A DNA stretch of 64,000 nt, taken from contig NZ_CP134227.1 in NCBI RefSeq assembly GCF_031656915.1, positions 3,224,001-3,288,000 of the forward strand. Reading direction: 5' to 3'. Positions 17,179 to 25,757 of this stretch are shown one piece after another. Origin of the DNA: Nocardioides marmorisolisilvae (GTDB lineage: Bacteria > Actinomycetota > Actinomycetes > Propionibacteriales > Nocardioidaceae). Every line of letters begins with the position of its first letter. Position 1 is the first letter of the stretch. The notes beneath the pieces were generated by a model. That model was not told the DNA's origin, ran no database searches, and saw only the letters and a program-made list of their open reading frames with translations. The translations under genes and the position numbers were made by a program.

Positions 17179-18396
17179 TCAGTGCAGAGACATCCGCGGC
17201 TCACCGTTGGTCAAGCCGGTGCTGGAGATCGTGCAGGTGCCCGACTTCGGGCTGCCTGCGTTGTAGGCCTGACGCACGCACGAGCGCAAGGCGAGCTGGC
17301 CCCAGTAGTTCGGGTGCAGCGACTCCTGGATGTAGTAGGGGCTGCTGCCCGCGGTAGACGTCGTACGGATCTGGTTGATCCACTCGGTCTTGTTGACCGC
17401 CCCGGGCTGGGTCCACGACGTGAGGCCCTCCTCCTCGAGCAGCCCGACGGTGTTCTCGCAGAGCCGACGGCCGTTGAACGCGCTGGCGAGGTTCAGCGTC
17501 CTGGTATTGGTCAGTCCGCTGGAACCGATCGCCCCGGTCACGGTGTTGTTGATGGTTGGCAGCAGGGTGCCGTTGGCGTAGTCGGCGTCGGCGTTCCAGA
17601 AGCCGCAGCCGCCGGTGCTCTGCCGGGTGTAGCCGCTCTGGCTGTATCGGAAGCCGGAGCCGTTGGGGAGCGGCGAAGGGTAGTTCTGCACGAGCAGGGT
17701 CCAGCTGTTGTCGGCGTACCCGGCGTTGCGCATCGCCTGTCGGATGTTCTGATAAGCGGTGGCGATCTTCGCCTTGACTGCGGCCACGTTGGACGACGTC
17801 ATCTCTGAGGTCACCGTGCTGTCGTCCTTGCAGTAGTTGGGCCACCACGACGGCGAGCCGAGGAAGTCGGCGACGCAGTCGGTGACGATGCCGGCGAAAT
17901 TGAAGTCGTTGCCGCCGATGGAGACCGCGACCATCGTGACGTTGTGAGTGGCGGCGAAGTTCTGCAGCATCAGCGCTTGGCCCTGCTGGCCGTTGCTGTT
18001 GTAGAAGTCCAGACCGGGCTTGAAGTAGCCGCTGGAGTCGGTGTAGGTCGACGTCTCGGCTCCGGAGCAGGCCAGGTTGAGGCCGTTCACCCCGCCGCCG
18101 ATGTAGATCTCCGCGGACTTGCTGCGGTGGCAGCGTGGAATCTGCTCGGCGGTGTTGGTCGGGTTGTCGTAGTACGCAGTGCCGCCGAGGGCATCGATGT
18201 AGGACGGACTGACATTGGAGTTGCCGGCCCAGCGGCCTGCCTCGCCGGAGATGTAGGAGTCGCCGACCGACACGACCCATGGGGTCCCCGAACCGGGCCC
18301 GTCGGCCTGCGCGGGAGCGGCGACCCACAGGCCGGCGAACACGAGAGGTGCGAGAAGCAGCGCGAGCGAACGTCGCGTGCGCATGAATCCGAGCAT
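17179..18396 (-). CDS. Secreted SGNH/GDSL-type lipase/esterase
   Basis: A 405-residue secreted hydrolase. An N-terminal Sec-type signal peptide (MRTRRSLALLLAPLVFAGL then cleavage near APAQA-DG) precedes block I VVSVGDSYISGEAG (nucleophile Ser), block III VSIGGNDFNF (Gly/Asn oxyanion hole) and a C-terminal SLHPNYWGQ (catalytic His). The long inserts with paired cysteines fit Streptomyces-type extracellular lipases. AGGTGG precedes the ATG at 18396 by 5 nt; a GTG three codons upstream is less likely. Confidence 0.88.
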   Translation of the reverse strand: MLGFMRTRRSLALLLAPLVFAGLWVAAPAQADGPGSGTPWVVSVGDSYISGEAGRWAGNSNVSPSYIDALGGTAYYDNPTNTAEQIPRCHRSKSAEIYIGGGVNGLNLACSGAETSTYTDSSGYFKPGLDFYNSNGQQGQALMLQNFAATHNVTMVAVSIGGNDFNFAGIVTDCVADFLGSPSWWPNYCKDDSTVTSEMTSSNVAAVKAKIATAYQNIRQAMRNAGYADNSWTLLVQNYPSPLPNGSGFRYSQSGYTRQSTGGCGFWNADADYANGTLLPTINNTVTGAIGSSGLTNTRTLNLASAFNGRRLCENTVGLLEEEGLTSWTQPGAVNKTEWINQIRTTSTAGSSPYYIQESLHPNYWGQLALRSCVRQAYNAGSPKSGTCTISSTGLTNGEPRMSLH

Positions 18397-18764
18397 GTAT
18401 CCCACCTAAGTGTGACGTGGGTCTCACGGTGAGACCGAGGCGAATCTACTCGTGGGTAGCCGGATGCGGAAGGGGTCTGACCGGGCGTGGGTGCCCAGGG
18501 GATCGCGGTTGGGCGAGAACGCAAAGCCGCAGGTCAGACGGGCTCTCGTCGGCGGTTTCGCGAGGTCTTCCGCACCGACCCGCGCAACGTCGACACCGAC
18601 GGCGACCACGCAGACGAGGAGGTCGAACTCGACGGTGGCTCGGAGCGCGTCAGGCGAACCCGCTGCGCGGCTCGTGCCCGTGGCCACATCTCTGCTCGGC
18701 CACAAGGGTTGTCGCCCGACGCAGTCATGGTGGACTGACCTCAAGGGAGTCTGAGGAGCTGCGA
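18397..18764. other. 368-bp gap: thrombospondin type-3 repeat relic and terminator-like copy
   Basis: No intact gene is recognised. In the + frame around 18575-18640 the translation TDPRNVDTDGDHADEEVE matches a thrombospondin type-3 calcium-binding repeat, with nothing sensible on either side, so it is probably a gene relic. At 18521-18560 the DNA resembles the tRNA-Phe terminator at 48.13 kb, sharing 16 identical bases (CCGCAGGTCAGACGGG). Confidence 0.4.
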
Positions 18765-19124
18765 ATGGCCGTGATCGAGGACGTCCGGCCGCTTGGCTCC
18801 GAGTTGGAGCGCTCCTACGAGGTGTACGTACGCGGCCGCCTGAAGTTCCGCGTGAAGCAGATCGTCTACGTGGCGTTCTCCCTCGACGAGACCGTCATGG
18901 AGTTCGCTTTCCCCAAGGAGGAACGTGCGGCGCTCGTGGAAAGCGAACCGCACAAGTTCCAGATGCCGTCGACCTCGGACCTGCGCTTCCACTGGGTCCG
19001 CGCCGACCTTGAGGCCCTGGAACCGACCGAGGCCCGAGAGTTCGTCGTCGACGCGTGGCGCATGGTCGTCCCGAAGAAGGTCTCCCGCGCATACGACCTC
19101 ACCCATCCGAACGGCCCGGGTTAA
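18765..19124 (+). CDS. MmcQ/YjbR-like family protein
   Basis: A 119-residue protein with the YjbR-like pattern: V-R-G-R-L-K-F-R-V early, FAFPKEERAALVESEPHKF in the middle, and a C-terminal DAWRMVVPKKVSRAYD. YjbR proteins have a fold resembling a double-wing DNA-binding domain; the function is not established. GAGGAG lies 6 nt before the ATG. It stands alone between a relic region and a convergent oxidoreductase. Confidence 0.75.
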   Translation: MAVIEDVRPLGSELERSYEVYVRGRLKFRVKQIVYVAFSLDETVMEFAFPKEERAALVESEPHKFQMPSTSDLRFHWVRADLEALEPTEAREFVVDAWRMVVPKKVSRAYDLTHPNGPG

Positions 19125-19261
19125 GGCCTGGGAACCCGCGGCGAATGATCAGCTCTCCGCCGCGAAAGCGGCAACGTCGCAGGGCCACGTGCGCCCAAGG
19201 TCTACCGCTGTCACCGGTAGTCAGAGGCGCAGAGGGAAGGGCAAAGGGATGTCCCGAACGG

Positions 19262-20248
19262 CTACCCTCGAGAAGGCCTCGAGGCCACGAGATCAATGAC
19301 GACCTTGCCGTGCACGTGCCGCCCCGCCTGAAGATCGATTGCAGCGCGGATCTGCTCTACCGGAAAGGTGGCCGCGATCGGTACTCGGAGTTGACCGGCC
19401 GCAACCAGGCCAGCGATCTCCTCGATGGCGCCCGGCGCTGCGTTGCCGCCGTTCGCAGGTGTGATCCCATCGACTTGGGCGGCAATGGTGGTGATGCGCT
19501 CGTCGGGTACGCCGAGCTCGCGCGCGGCCTGCGCCGTGTCGGTTCCGTGGAGGTCCATCGCCGAGGTGACGCCAGCGGGAGCCAACGCGCGGACCCGGTC
19601 GACCAGACCATCGCCGTAGGTGACCGGCTCGGACCCCAGGGCGCGCAGCGCATCGGCTGAGCTTGCCGACCCGGTCCCGATCACTCGCGCGCCCGCGAGG
19701 CGCGCGAGTTGGACGGCGAACACGCCTACTCCGCCGCCTGCGCCGCCGATGAGCACCGTGTCGGTCGGGCCAGGATTGATCACGGCCAGGGCTGCGGCCG
19801 CCGTACAGCCCGCAATCGCGAGGGTGGCAGCGGTGCGGTCGTCGACGCCGTCAGGGGTACGGTGCGCCTCGCCGCCCGCCGCGATGATGCCCGACTCGTC
19901 CACGACGACGTAGCTGGCAACGGCGCGGGACAGGGCGCCGCCGAACACCCGGTCACCGACCGCGAAGCGGCGGACGTCGTCACCGACCTGATCCACCACC
20001 CCGGCATAGTCGGTGCCGAACCCGCAAGGCAGGCTCAAGCCGAATCGCGCGGCAGTCTCTGCATCAGAGGTCATGAACCAGTCCATCGGGTTCAGGCCAG
20101 CCGCGTTGACCCGCACCCGAATCTGTCCCGCTCCGGCCTGCGGTACGGGTACCTCCCGGACGCTCAAAGCCTCCGGCCCGCCGAACGACTCGACGAACTG
20201 GACGGCCCGGCTCGTGCTCGCCGACGTGTTGGCGCTCGGTTCTTTCAT
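19262..20248 (-). CDS. NADP-dependent quinone oxidoreductase-like MDR protein
   Basis: A 328-residue zinc-independent medium-chain dehydrogenase/reductase. The N-terminal catalytic domain has VNAAGLNPMDWFM and the nucleotide-binding domain has LIGGAGGGVGVFAVQLARL (about residues 155-173). It lacks the structural zinc cysteines. Members reduce quinones or enones with NADPH. AGGAG precedes both the ATG at 20248 and a GTG six bases upstream; either could be used. Substrate unknown. Confidence 0.85.
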   Translation of the reverse strand: MKEPSANTSASTSRAVQFVESFGGPEALSVREVPVPQAGAGQIRVRVNAAGLNPMDWFMTSDAETAARFGLSLPCGFGTDYAGVVDQVGDDVRRFAVGDRVFGGALSRAVASYVVVDESGIIAAGGEAHRTPDGVDDRTAATLAIAGCTAAAALAVINPGPTDTVLIGGAGGGVGVFAVQLARLAGARVIGTGSASSADALRALGSEPVTYGDGLVDRVRALAPAGVTSAMDLHGTDTAQAARELGVPDERITTIAAQVDGITPANGGNAAPGAIEEIAGLVAAGQLRVPIAATFPVEQIRAAIDLQAGRHVHGKVVIDLVASRPSRG

Positions 20249-20708
20249 ACTCACCCGTCTCCTAGAGCAACTCGTGAAGCAACGCAAACGGACTACGCAT
20301 CCGCTTGGATGATCTCAGCCAAGCACAACGGGAGCGCGATCCGTTGTGACCGCCACATGTCCGTGGCCATGGAGAAGGTCCTCACTGGTGGCCAGGTCTG
20401 GGTCCCAGTGGACCTCCATGCTCGAGACCGATGGGGCCCGGCACGAGCCTGCGCATCAACCTCTACGACACCTCGACCCGAACGCTGGCGCCCCACGCCC
20501 GTCTGGTGATCGTGCCCACCCACGCCGACGCACGCGACGACCAAAGGCATGGCAGCCCTGCTCGACAACCACCGCGCCGCGCTGCTGACGCTGTAACTCC
20601 CCCGGATCGGTAGGCGGTCACCTCAAGGTCCTGCTCGAAGCCGGCGTACTGCTCCGCGGGCGATCCCGACGCTCGACCGCGCGGCTCCGGGCGCCTAGTG
20701 TCATGGAC
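20249..20708. other. 460-bp gap without a recognised gene
   Basis: Short frames here (for example around 20346-20610) have neither a family signature nor a convincing start, and they overlap in conflicting frames. It contains the promoter side of the leftward oxidoreductase and, at its right end, a TAGTGT box for the VOC gene. Possibly degraded coding DNA. Confidence 0.5.
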
Positions 20709-21086
20709 ATGTCGTCTCCCCGAATCACGCTCGGCGCGATCAACAGTGAGGCCACCGATCCTGAGGCACTTGCGCGGTTCTGGGCGGCTGTCATCGGGAG
20801 CAGCCAAGAGTCGGCCGGGGGCTCGGTCTATCTGCCTCCGGCCCAGCCGGGTGGTCTCGCCATGTTCTTTCAACCTTTCAACGGTCCCCGGCCTGACCGC
20901 CAGACGATGCACCTTGACCTGACCGTCCCTTGGGGGGAGCGGCGTATGGAGGTCGCTCGATTGGAGAAGCTCGGCGCGACCACGCGCTGGCATGTGTTGG
21001 ACGAGTACCCGCATGTGCAGTGGACGACGATGGCCGACCCCGAGGGCAATCTCTTCTGCCTCGCGGAGCACCCGCCCAAGTCCTGA
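20709..21086 (+). CDS. VOC-superfamily (glyoxalase-like) protein
   Basis: A 125-residue single-module vicinal-oxygen-chelate protein: ITLGAINSEATDPEALARFW at the start, MHLDLTVPWGERRMEVARLE in the middle and MADPEGNLFCLAEHPP at the end. This is the glyoxalase-like subgroup of Actinobacteria; the substrate is unknown. TAGTGT ends 7 nt before ATG 20709, arguing for a leaderless start there rather than at ATG 20703, which is only 1 nt from the box. Confidence 0.8.
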   Translation: MSSPRITLGAINSEATDPEALARFWAAVIGSSQESAGGSVYLPPAQPGGLAMFFQPFNGPRPDRQTMHLDLTVPWGERRMEVARLEKLGATTRWHVLDEYPHVQWTTMADPEGNLFCLAEHPPKS

Positions 21087-21205
21087 TCCCGATAAGCGAT
21101 CGGCCGTTGCGCCGACGCACCGCCGCATGCGCTCCGTTGCCCTAGAACCGGAGGAGGGCTACGCAGGACTAGGCGGCGATGCTGCGGCTGGGCCCCTGCG
21201 GTACG

Positions 21206-22657
21206 TCATGGGCCGACCGGCGGCTCAACTGCGAGCGCCGGGCCACGACGCGGCGTCATCCCGAGAGCGACGCTGGCCGCGGCCAGGGCGGCGCCCACGA
21301 CGAGCACCCACGCGAGCGTGAAGGCGTCGTGGGCTGCAGCGTATGTCGCGGGAGCACCCAGGACGGCGACCAGCACCGCGACCCCGAGGACAGTGCCGAT
21401 CTGGCGGCTCATGTTCATCACTGCGCTGCCGGTCGCGGTTGCCTGCGCGGGCAGGTCGGCGGTCCCGGACGCGAGGATTGTGGGGAGGGCGAACCCCACG
21501 CCGGCGCCGACCAGGACCTGGCCGGCCAGCATCTCGCGCACCCAGTGCGGCTCGGCGCCCACCTGGGCGAGGATCGAGGTGTAGCCGGCCGCGATCAGCA
21601 GGCACCCGAGCGCGGCGAGACGTCCCGCCGGGACCCCGCGCCGGGCGAGCCGGGTGCCGGCGTACGCCGTGAGCTGCACCGTGACCGGTCCTGGGGCGAT
21701 AGCCAGCCCGGTGCGCACCGCGCCGTACCCCCAGACCTCCTGGAACCACAGAATCGTGGACAGCAGGCCCGCACCGAAGGACATGCTGAAGACGAACGAT
21801 GCGGCGTTCGACCAGGCGAAGGTGCGAACCCTCAGCAGCGCCGGAGACACGACCGGCGAGGGGTGCCTGCTCGTGCGGGCGACGAAGAGGAGGGACCCGA
21901 CGACCGTGACCGCGAAAGCGGTCAGGCACCTCGCGTCCGACCAGCCCCAGTCCGGCCCCTTGACCACGCCGAGGGCGAGGGCACCGACCGTGAGCGCGAG
22001 GACGGCTGCGCCCAGCAGGTCCGGCACCCGGTCCCCGCCTCCGTCGCGCACGTCGGGCACCCAGGCCAGCGTCGCGATGACAGCCGCCGCCCCGATGGGG
22101 ATGTTCACCAGGAAGACCCACTGCCACGCGAGATGGACAAGCAGGCCGCCCACGACGGGCCCCACCGCGGCTGCGAGTGCGCCGGTCGCCGCCCAGACGC
22201 GTACAGCATGCCCGCGGTGCTGCGGGTCCGTGGCGCGCAGGAGGAGGGAGAGGCTGGTCGGCGTGAGTGCCGCAGCACCGGCGGCCTGGAGCATCCGGAA
22301 CGCCACCAGCCACCAGAGTCCCGGGCTCACCGCGCAGGCGGCGCTCGCCAGCGTGAAGACCACCAGGCCGATCAGGAGGCCCTCCTTGCGGCCGTAGCGG
22401 TCCGCGAGGCGCCCGAGCGGAACGAGCAGGGCGGCGTACACGATCGCGTAGGCGTTCAGAACCCAGCTCAGGTCCGAGAGCGAGGCGTTCCCGAGGTCGC
22501 GCCCGATGGTGTCGAAGGCGACGTTGACGATGAAGAGGTCGAGGCTGGCCATGAAGGCCGCGGCCGAGAGCACCAGCAGCACCCGGCCTTGGCGAACGCG
22601 GCCCGGCGGGTCGGAGGGCACCGCCGACTCTACGGACAGCTGACTCTGGATTTCCAT
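21206..22657 (-). CDS. MFS multidrug efflux transporter (DHA2/EmrB-QacA type)
   Basis: A 483-residue inner-membrane protein with about 14 transmembrane helices. Motif A (GRLADRYGRKEGLL) follows helix 2 and motif C-like residues (TGALAAAVGPVVGGLL) lie in helix 5, typical of 14-TMS proton-drug antiporters; helix 1 has MASLDLFIVNVAF. It diverges from an HxlR regulator gene, and an inverted repeat CTGACT-N12-AGTCAG overlaps its start codon, suggesting repression by that neighbour. Start at ATG 22657; a start 12 codons upstream would run through the operator. Confidence 0.88.
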   Translation of the reverse strand: MEIQSQLSVESAVPSDPPGRVRQGRVLLVLSAAAFMASLDLFIVNVAFDTIGRDLGNASLSDLSWVLNAYAIVYAALLVPLGRLADRYGRKEGLLIGLVVFTLASAACAVSPGLWWLVAFRMLQAAGAAALTPTSLSLLLRATDPQHRGHAVRVWAATGALAAAVGPVVGGLLVHLAWQWVFLVNIPIGAAAVIATLAWVPDVRDGGGDRVPDLLGAAVLALTVGALALGVVKGPDWGWSDARCLTAFAVTVVGSLLFVARTSRHPSPVVSPALLRVRTFAWSNAASFVFSMSFGAGLLSTILWFQEVWGYGAVRTGLAIAPGPVTVQLTAYAGTRLARRGVPAGRLAALGCLLIAAGYTSILAQVGAEPHWVREMLAGQVLVGAGVGFALPTILASGTADLPAQATATGSAVMNMSRQIGTVLGVAVLVAVLGAPATYAAAHDAFTLAWVLVVGAALAAASVALGMTPRRGPALAVEPPVGP

Positions 22658-22663
22658 AGTCAG
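22640..22663. promoter_or_regulatory. Candidate HxlR operator: CTGACT-N12-AGTCAG
   Basis: A 6-bp inverted repeat spans the MFS start codon; a third AGTCAG copy lies at 22693-22698, next to the HxlR promoter box. Three half-sites within 60 bp of a divergent regulator/efflux pair are consistent with autoregulation and pump repression. Confidence 0.5.
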
Positions 22664-22713
22664 AGGGTGCCAGCCTGAGTATGGTTTGCACAAGTCAGGG
22701 GTAGGCTGGGTCT

Positions 22714-23175
22714 ATGGCTTTCGCACTCGCCGGCGCCATGGCGCGCCGTAGCCGCCGGTCTCCCGGCGACCGCTGCCCGATCGACCGGACCATGCAACTC
22801 ATCGGGACGCGCTCGGCCGTGCTGCTCCTGCGCGAGGCGTACTTCGACACCAGTCGCTTCGATGACTTCGTCCGTCGCACCGGACTCACCGAGGCGGTCG
22901 TCGCCGCCCGGCTGCGCGACCTCGTCGATGCTGGCCTCCTGGAGCGGCAGCCCTATCAGGAGCCCGGCCAGCGCACCCGACACGCCTACGTGCTGACGCT
23001 CTCCGGTCGCGACCTGATGCCGGCCGTGATCGCACTGGGGCAGTGGGGCGCCAAGCACTTGCCCGGAACCCGGCCCCGAGTCCTCGAGCACCTCGACTGC
23101 GGCAAGCGCGTGCGCGTCGTCGCAGAGTGCGACGCTCACCACCGCGTGGGCGTCGACGAAGTCGTGGTCAGTTGA
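22714..23175 (+). CDS. HxlR-family winged-helix transcriptional regulator
   Basis: A 153-residue HxlR/DUF24 regulator. The N-terminal Cys in GDRCPIDRTMQLIG is the canonical redox- or electrophile-sensing position of the family. The winged helix follows (SRFDDFVRRTGLTEAVVAARLRDLV, DAGLLERQPYQ...YVLTLSGRDL). It is divergent from an MFS pump and likely controls it. TAGGCT ends 6 nt before the ATG, so the mRNA is probably leaderless. Confidence 0.88.
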   Translation: MAFALAGAMARRSRRSPGDRCPIDRTMQLIGTRSAVLLLREAYFDTSRFDDFVRRTGLTEAVVAARLRDLVDAGLLERQPYQEPGQRTRHAYVLTLSGRDLMPAVIALGQWGAKHLPGTRPRVLEHLDCGKRVRVVAECDAHHRVGVDEVVVS

Positions 23176-23210
23176 CCCGGAGGAATCACCCGAGTACCGC
23201 ACTGACTGGA

Positions 23211-23216
23211 TAGCGT
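23211..23216 (+). promoter_or_regulatory. Putative -10 box (TAGCGT), leaderless promoter
   Basis: TAGCGT ends 7 nt before the VOC gene start at 23224. The identical hexamer recurs with the same spacing before the genes at 23774 and 40858. Confidence 0.5.
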
Positions 23217-23223
23217 CCTACGC

Positions 23224-23658
23224 ATGCCCATCAGACTCGAGAACGTCGGTATCGCCGTCCGTGACCTCGAAGCGACGATCGCCTTCTTCACCGACCTGGG
23301 GCTCACCGTCCTCGGCCGCGACACGGTCAGTGGAGAGTGGACGGACACTGCCGTCGGACTCGACGGCAATCACGCCAAGATCGTCATGCTTCAGACGCCA
23401 GACGGAAACGGCCGCCTCGAGCTCTTCGAGTACATCCATCCTGACGCAATCGAGACAGAGCCCACCCGACCGAACGAGATCGGCATGCACCGCGTCGCCT
23501 TTTCAGTCGACGACATCGACGCGGCCCTGGAGATCGCCGCGAGACACGGGTGCCACCCGCTGCGCGGCGTGGCCACGTACGGCGACGTGTACAAGCTCAG
23601 CTACGTCCGCGGTCCCAGCGGGATCATCGTCATGCTTGCCCAGGAGTTGAAGCGTTAG
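23224..23658 (+). CDS. VOC-family (glyoxalase/bleomycin resistance-like) protein
   Basis: A 144-residue two-motif VOC protein: RLENVGIAVRDLEATIAFFT at the start and MHRVAFSVDDIDAALEIAARH at about residue 85, ending VRGPSGIIVMLAQEL. Glu and His residues at the metal-ligand positions are retained. Members act on small electrophiles or catechols or sequester antibiotics; nothing here tells which. Leaderless-type start. Confidence 0.82.
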   Translation: MPIRLENVGIAVRDLEATIAFFTDLGLTVLGRDTVSGEWTDTAVGLDGNHAKIVMLQTPDGNGRLELFEYIHPDAIETEPTRPNEIGMHRVAFSVDDIDAALEIAARHGCHPLRGVATYGDVYKLSYVRGPSGIIVMLAQELKR

Positions 23659-23760
23659 ACGATCCGATCGCTCCTGTGGGAGCCCGCGAGAGAAGTCGCC
23701 GATCGGCGGACGGCGGCCGAAGGTGACCAAGACGCGGCGCATGTGGGCACACCAGGTGGC

Positions 23761-23766
23761 TAGCGT
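23761..23766 (+). promoter_or_regulatory. Putative -10 box (TAGCGT) of nitroreductase gene
   Basis: TAGCGT ends 7 nt before the ATG at 23774 and there is no Shine-Dalgarno sequence. Same hexamer and spacing as at 23211 and 40846. Confidence 0.5.
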
Positions 23767-23773
23767 GGTGTCC

Positions 23774-24439
23774 ATGGACTTGTACGAGGTGATGCGCACG
23801 ACCGCGGCGGTGCGGGACTTCACCGACGACCCGCTGCCCGACGACGTGCTCCGCACGATCCTCGACAACGCGCGCTTCGCCCCGAGCGGCGGCAACCGCC
23901 AGGGGACCCAGGTCGTGGTGGTCCGGGACTCCACGACGCGCGAGCGGCTCGTCGAGATCACCGAACCGGGCGCACGGCGCTACCACGCACAGCGCGCGGC
24001 CGGCGAGACGCCGTGGAGTGCGTTCAGACCCAGCACGGTCACCGACGAGCAGGTGGCGCAGACCCGCGTGCCCGCCTCGGTCACCGACCCGATCCGCAGG
24101 GCAGCCGTGGTTCTCGTGGTCTGCGTCGACCTGCGTGCGGTCGCGGCGCTGGACCTGCATCTTGATCGGGTCGGCATCGTCGGAGGCGCCTCGGTGTATC
24201 CACTGGTGTGGAACATCCTGCTGGCTGCCCGGAATGAGGGGTTCGGCGGAACGATCACCACGATGGCCGTCGCCGAGGAGCCGGCGTTGAAGCAGCTGCT
24301 CGGCATCCCCGAGCCGTACGCCGTCGCGGCCGTCGTGCCACTGGGCAGGCCGGTCAAACAGCTCGCCCGCCTGACCCGCGCCGAGGTCGAGGACTTCACC
24401 CACCTCGAGCACTGGGACGGCGGGCCGCTCCGAGCCTAG
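23774..24439 (+). CDS. Nitroreductase family protein
   Basis: A 221-residue FMN-dependent nitroreductase-fold protein. The N-terminal MRTTAAVRDFTDDPLPDDV has the FMN-phosphate-binding Arg, RFAPSGGNRQGTQ is the FMN-contacting loop, and the C-terminal GGASVYPLVWNILLAARNEG and VPLGRPV complete the fold. Such homodimers reduce nitro compounds, quinones or flavins with NAD(P)H. Its TAG stop overlaps the -10 box of the next gene. Confidence 0.86.
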   Translation: MDLYEVMRTTAAVRDFTDDPLPDDVLRTILDNARFAPSGGNRQGTQVVVVRDSTTRERLVEITEPGARRYHAQRAAGETPWSAFRPSTVTDEQVAQTRVPASVTDPIRRAAVVLVVCVDLRAVAALDLHLDRVGIVGGASVYPLVWNILLAARNEGFGGTITTMAVAEEPALKQLLGIPEPYAVAAVVPLGRPVKQLARLTRAEVEDFTHLEHWDGGPLRA

Positions 24440-24448
24440 TCTCAGGTC

Positions 24449-24946
24449 ATGAGCGAAGTCGACTTCGCGGCAATCGACGCCGAGCGCGAGCGGATCCGAG
24501 CGACGTACCTGCAGCCCGCCGACGGCCGCCCGGCGTCCAGTGCCCGGGGACTGCACCACTTCGCACTGGTCGCCCGCGACGTCGAGGAGACCGTGCGGTT
24601 CTACCAGGAACTGCTGGAGTTCCCGCTGACAGAGATCTTCGAGAACCGCGACTACCCGGGCTCGAACCACTTCTTCTTCGACCTCGGCCACGACAACCTG
24701 TTGGCGTTCTTCGACTTCCCCGGCCTGGACGTCGGCCCGTACGCCGAGGTGCTCGGCGGACTCCACCACATCGCGATCTCCGTCGAACCCAAGAGCTGGG
24801 AGCGCCTCAAGGAGAAGCTCGACCAGGCAGGGATCGAGTACCTGGAGGAGAGCGGCACGTCGATCTACTTCCGCGATCCGAACGGCGCGCGGCTTGAGCT
24901 CATCGCCGACCCGCTTGGGGAGATGTACGGCACCGCGGTGCTGTGA
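24449..24946 (+). CDS. VOC-family dioxygenase-like protein
   Basis: A 165-residue VOC protein: GLHHFALVARDVEETVRFYQE (first metal-ligand His), HHIAISVEPKSWERLKEKLD and IYFRDPNGARLELIADP (final Glu ligand). The two His and one Glu positions of a metal site are present. TAGTCT at 24437-24442 ends 6 nt before the ATG and includes the stop codon of the nitroreductase gene, so this gene probably has its own leaderless promoter. Confidence 0.83.
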   Translation: MSEVDFAAIDAERERIRATYLQPADGRPASSARGLHHFALVARDVEETVRFYQELLEFPLTEIFENRDYPGSNHFFFDLGHDNLLAFFDFPGLDVGPYAEVLGGLHHIAISVEPKSWERLKEKLDQAGIEYLEESGTSIYFRDPNGARLELIADPLGEMYGTAVL

Positions 24947-24977
24947 AGCACAGGCACCGCGATCCACGCCGGACTAC

Positions 24978-25757
24978 TCAGCCCACCAGGAGGTACGCCG
25001 AGAGGCCCAGTCCGGCCGCGCCGATGGCCCAGCGGAGCGGCCGTTCGGGGAGCACCCGGACCAATTGGGGCCCGAGCCAGCTGCCGATCACCCCACCGGT
25101 CGCCAGCGCGATTGCCGGCGGCCAGGCGACCGGCGCGAGGAGCATGTAGGCAACCGCGGCCACCACGTTGGCGGTGCTGGTGGCGACGTTCTTCACTGCG
25201 TTGGTGATCGCGAACGGTTCGCTCGTGCGCAGGGCGAGCACCGCCAGCAGGATGATCCCCGACCCGGCGCCGAAGTAGCCGCCGTACACGCCGACCACGA
25301 CGATCAAGAGGTGGCCGCGCCACGACGTGGTCACGGCCGGCAGTTGCTCCGCGCCGAGAGCGGCGGCGCGACGGCGGCGTTGCGACCACCGGCGGATCTG
25401 GTCCCTCATCAACAGCAGCAGGGCACCGAGCGCGACCAGCCAGGGGACGATCGCGGTGAAGGTGGACTCGTCCGTGGTGAGCAGCAATGCCGCGCCCAGG
25501 GCGCCACCGAGACCGCACTGGAGCATCAACCAGCGCAACCGCCGCCACTGCCCGGCAAGCTCGCGGCGGGAGCCGAGCGCGGCACCGGCCGAGTTGGCGA
25601 CCAGGGCGACGGTGTTGGTGACGTTGGCGTGCAACGGGGAGAGGCCGATGAGCAGCAGTGCCGGATAGCTGACCAGTGACGACAGCCCGGCCACCGATCC
25701 GGTCAGGCCGGCGCCGAGGCCCGCGACCACGAGGAGCAGGGCCTCGGCGTGGCTCAC
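24978..25757 (-). CDS. TauE/SafE family anion permease (copy 1)
   Basis: A 259-residue membrane protein with about eight transmembrane helices in two repeats: AGLGAGLTGSVAGLSSLVSY near the N-terminus and GVYGGYFGAGSGIILLAVLA near the middle are the duplicated family motifs. TauE/SafE proteins move sulfonates, sulfite or small organic acids across the inner membrane, usually outward. Its GTG start overlaps the universal stress protein stop by 4 nt, placing it last in the glucarate operon. A role as exporter or importer of an acid intermediate is inference. Confidence 0.84.
   Translation of the reverse strand: MSHAEALLLVVAGLGAGLTGSVAGLSSLVSYPALLLIGLSPLHANVTNTVALVANSAGAALGSRRELAGQWRRLRWLMLQCGLGGALGAALLLTTDESTFTAIVPWLVALGALLLLMRDQIRRWSQRRRRAAALGAEQLPAVTTSWRGHLLIVVVGVYGGYFGAGSGIILLAVLALRTSEPFAITNAVKNVATSTANVVAAVAYMLLAPVAWPPAIALATGGVIGSWLGPQLVRVLPERPLRWAIGAAGLGLSAYLLVG

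Noticed and set aside
20346-20610. Possible small genes in the gap before the VOC gene
   Set aside because: Several overlapping frames, none with a supported start, codon bias or family resemblance.
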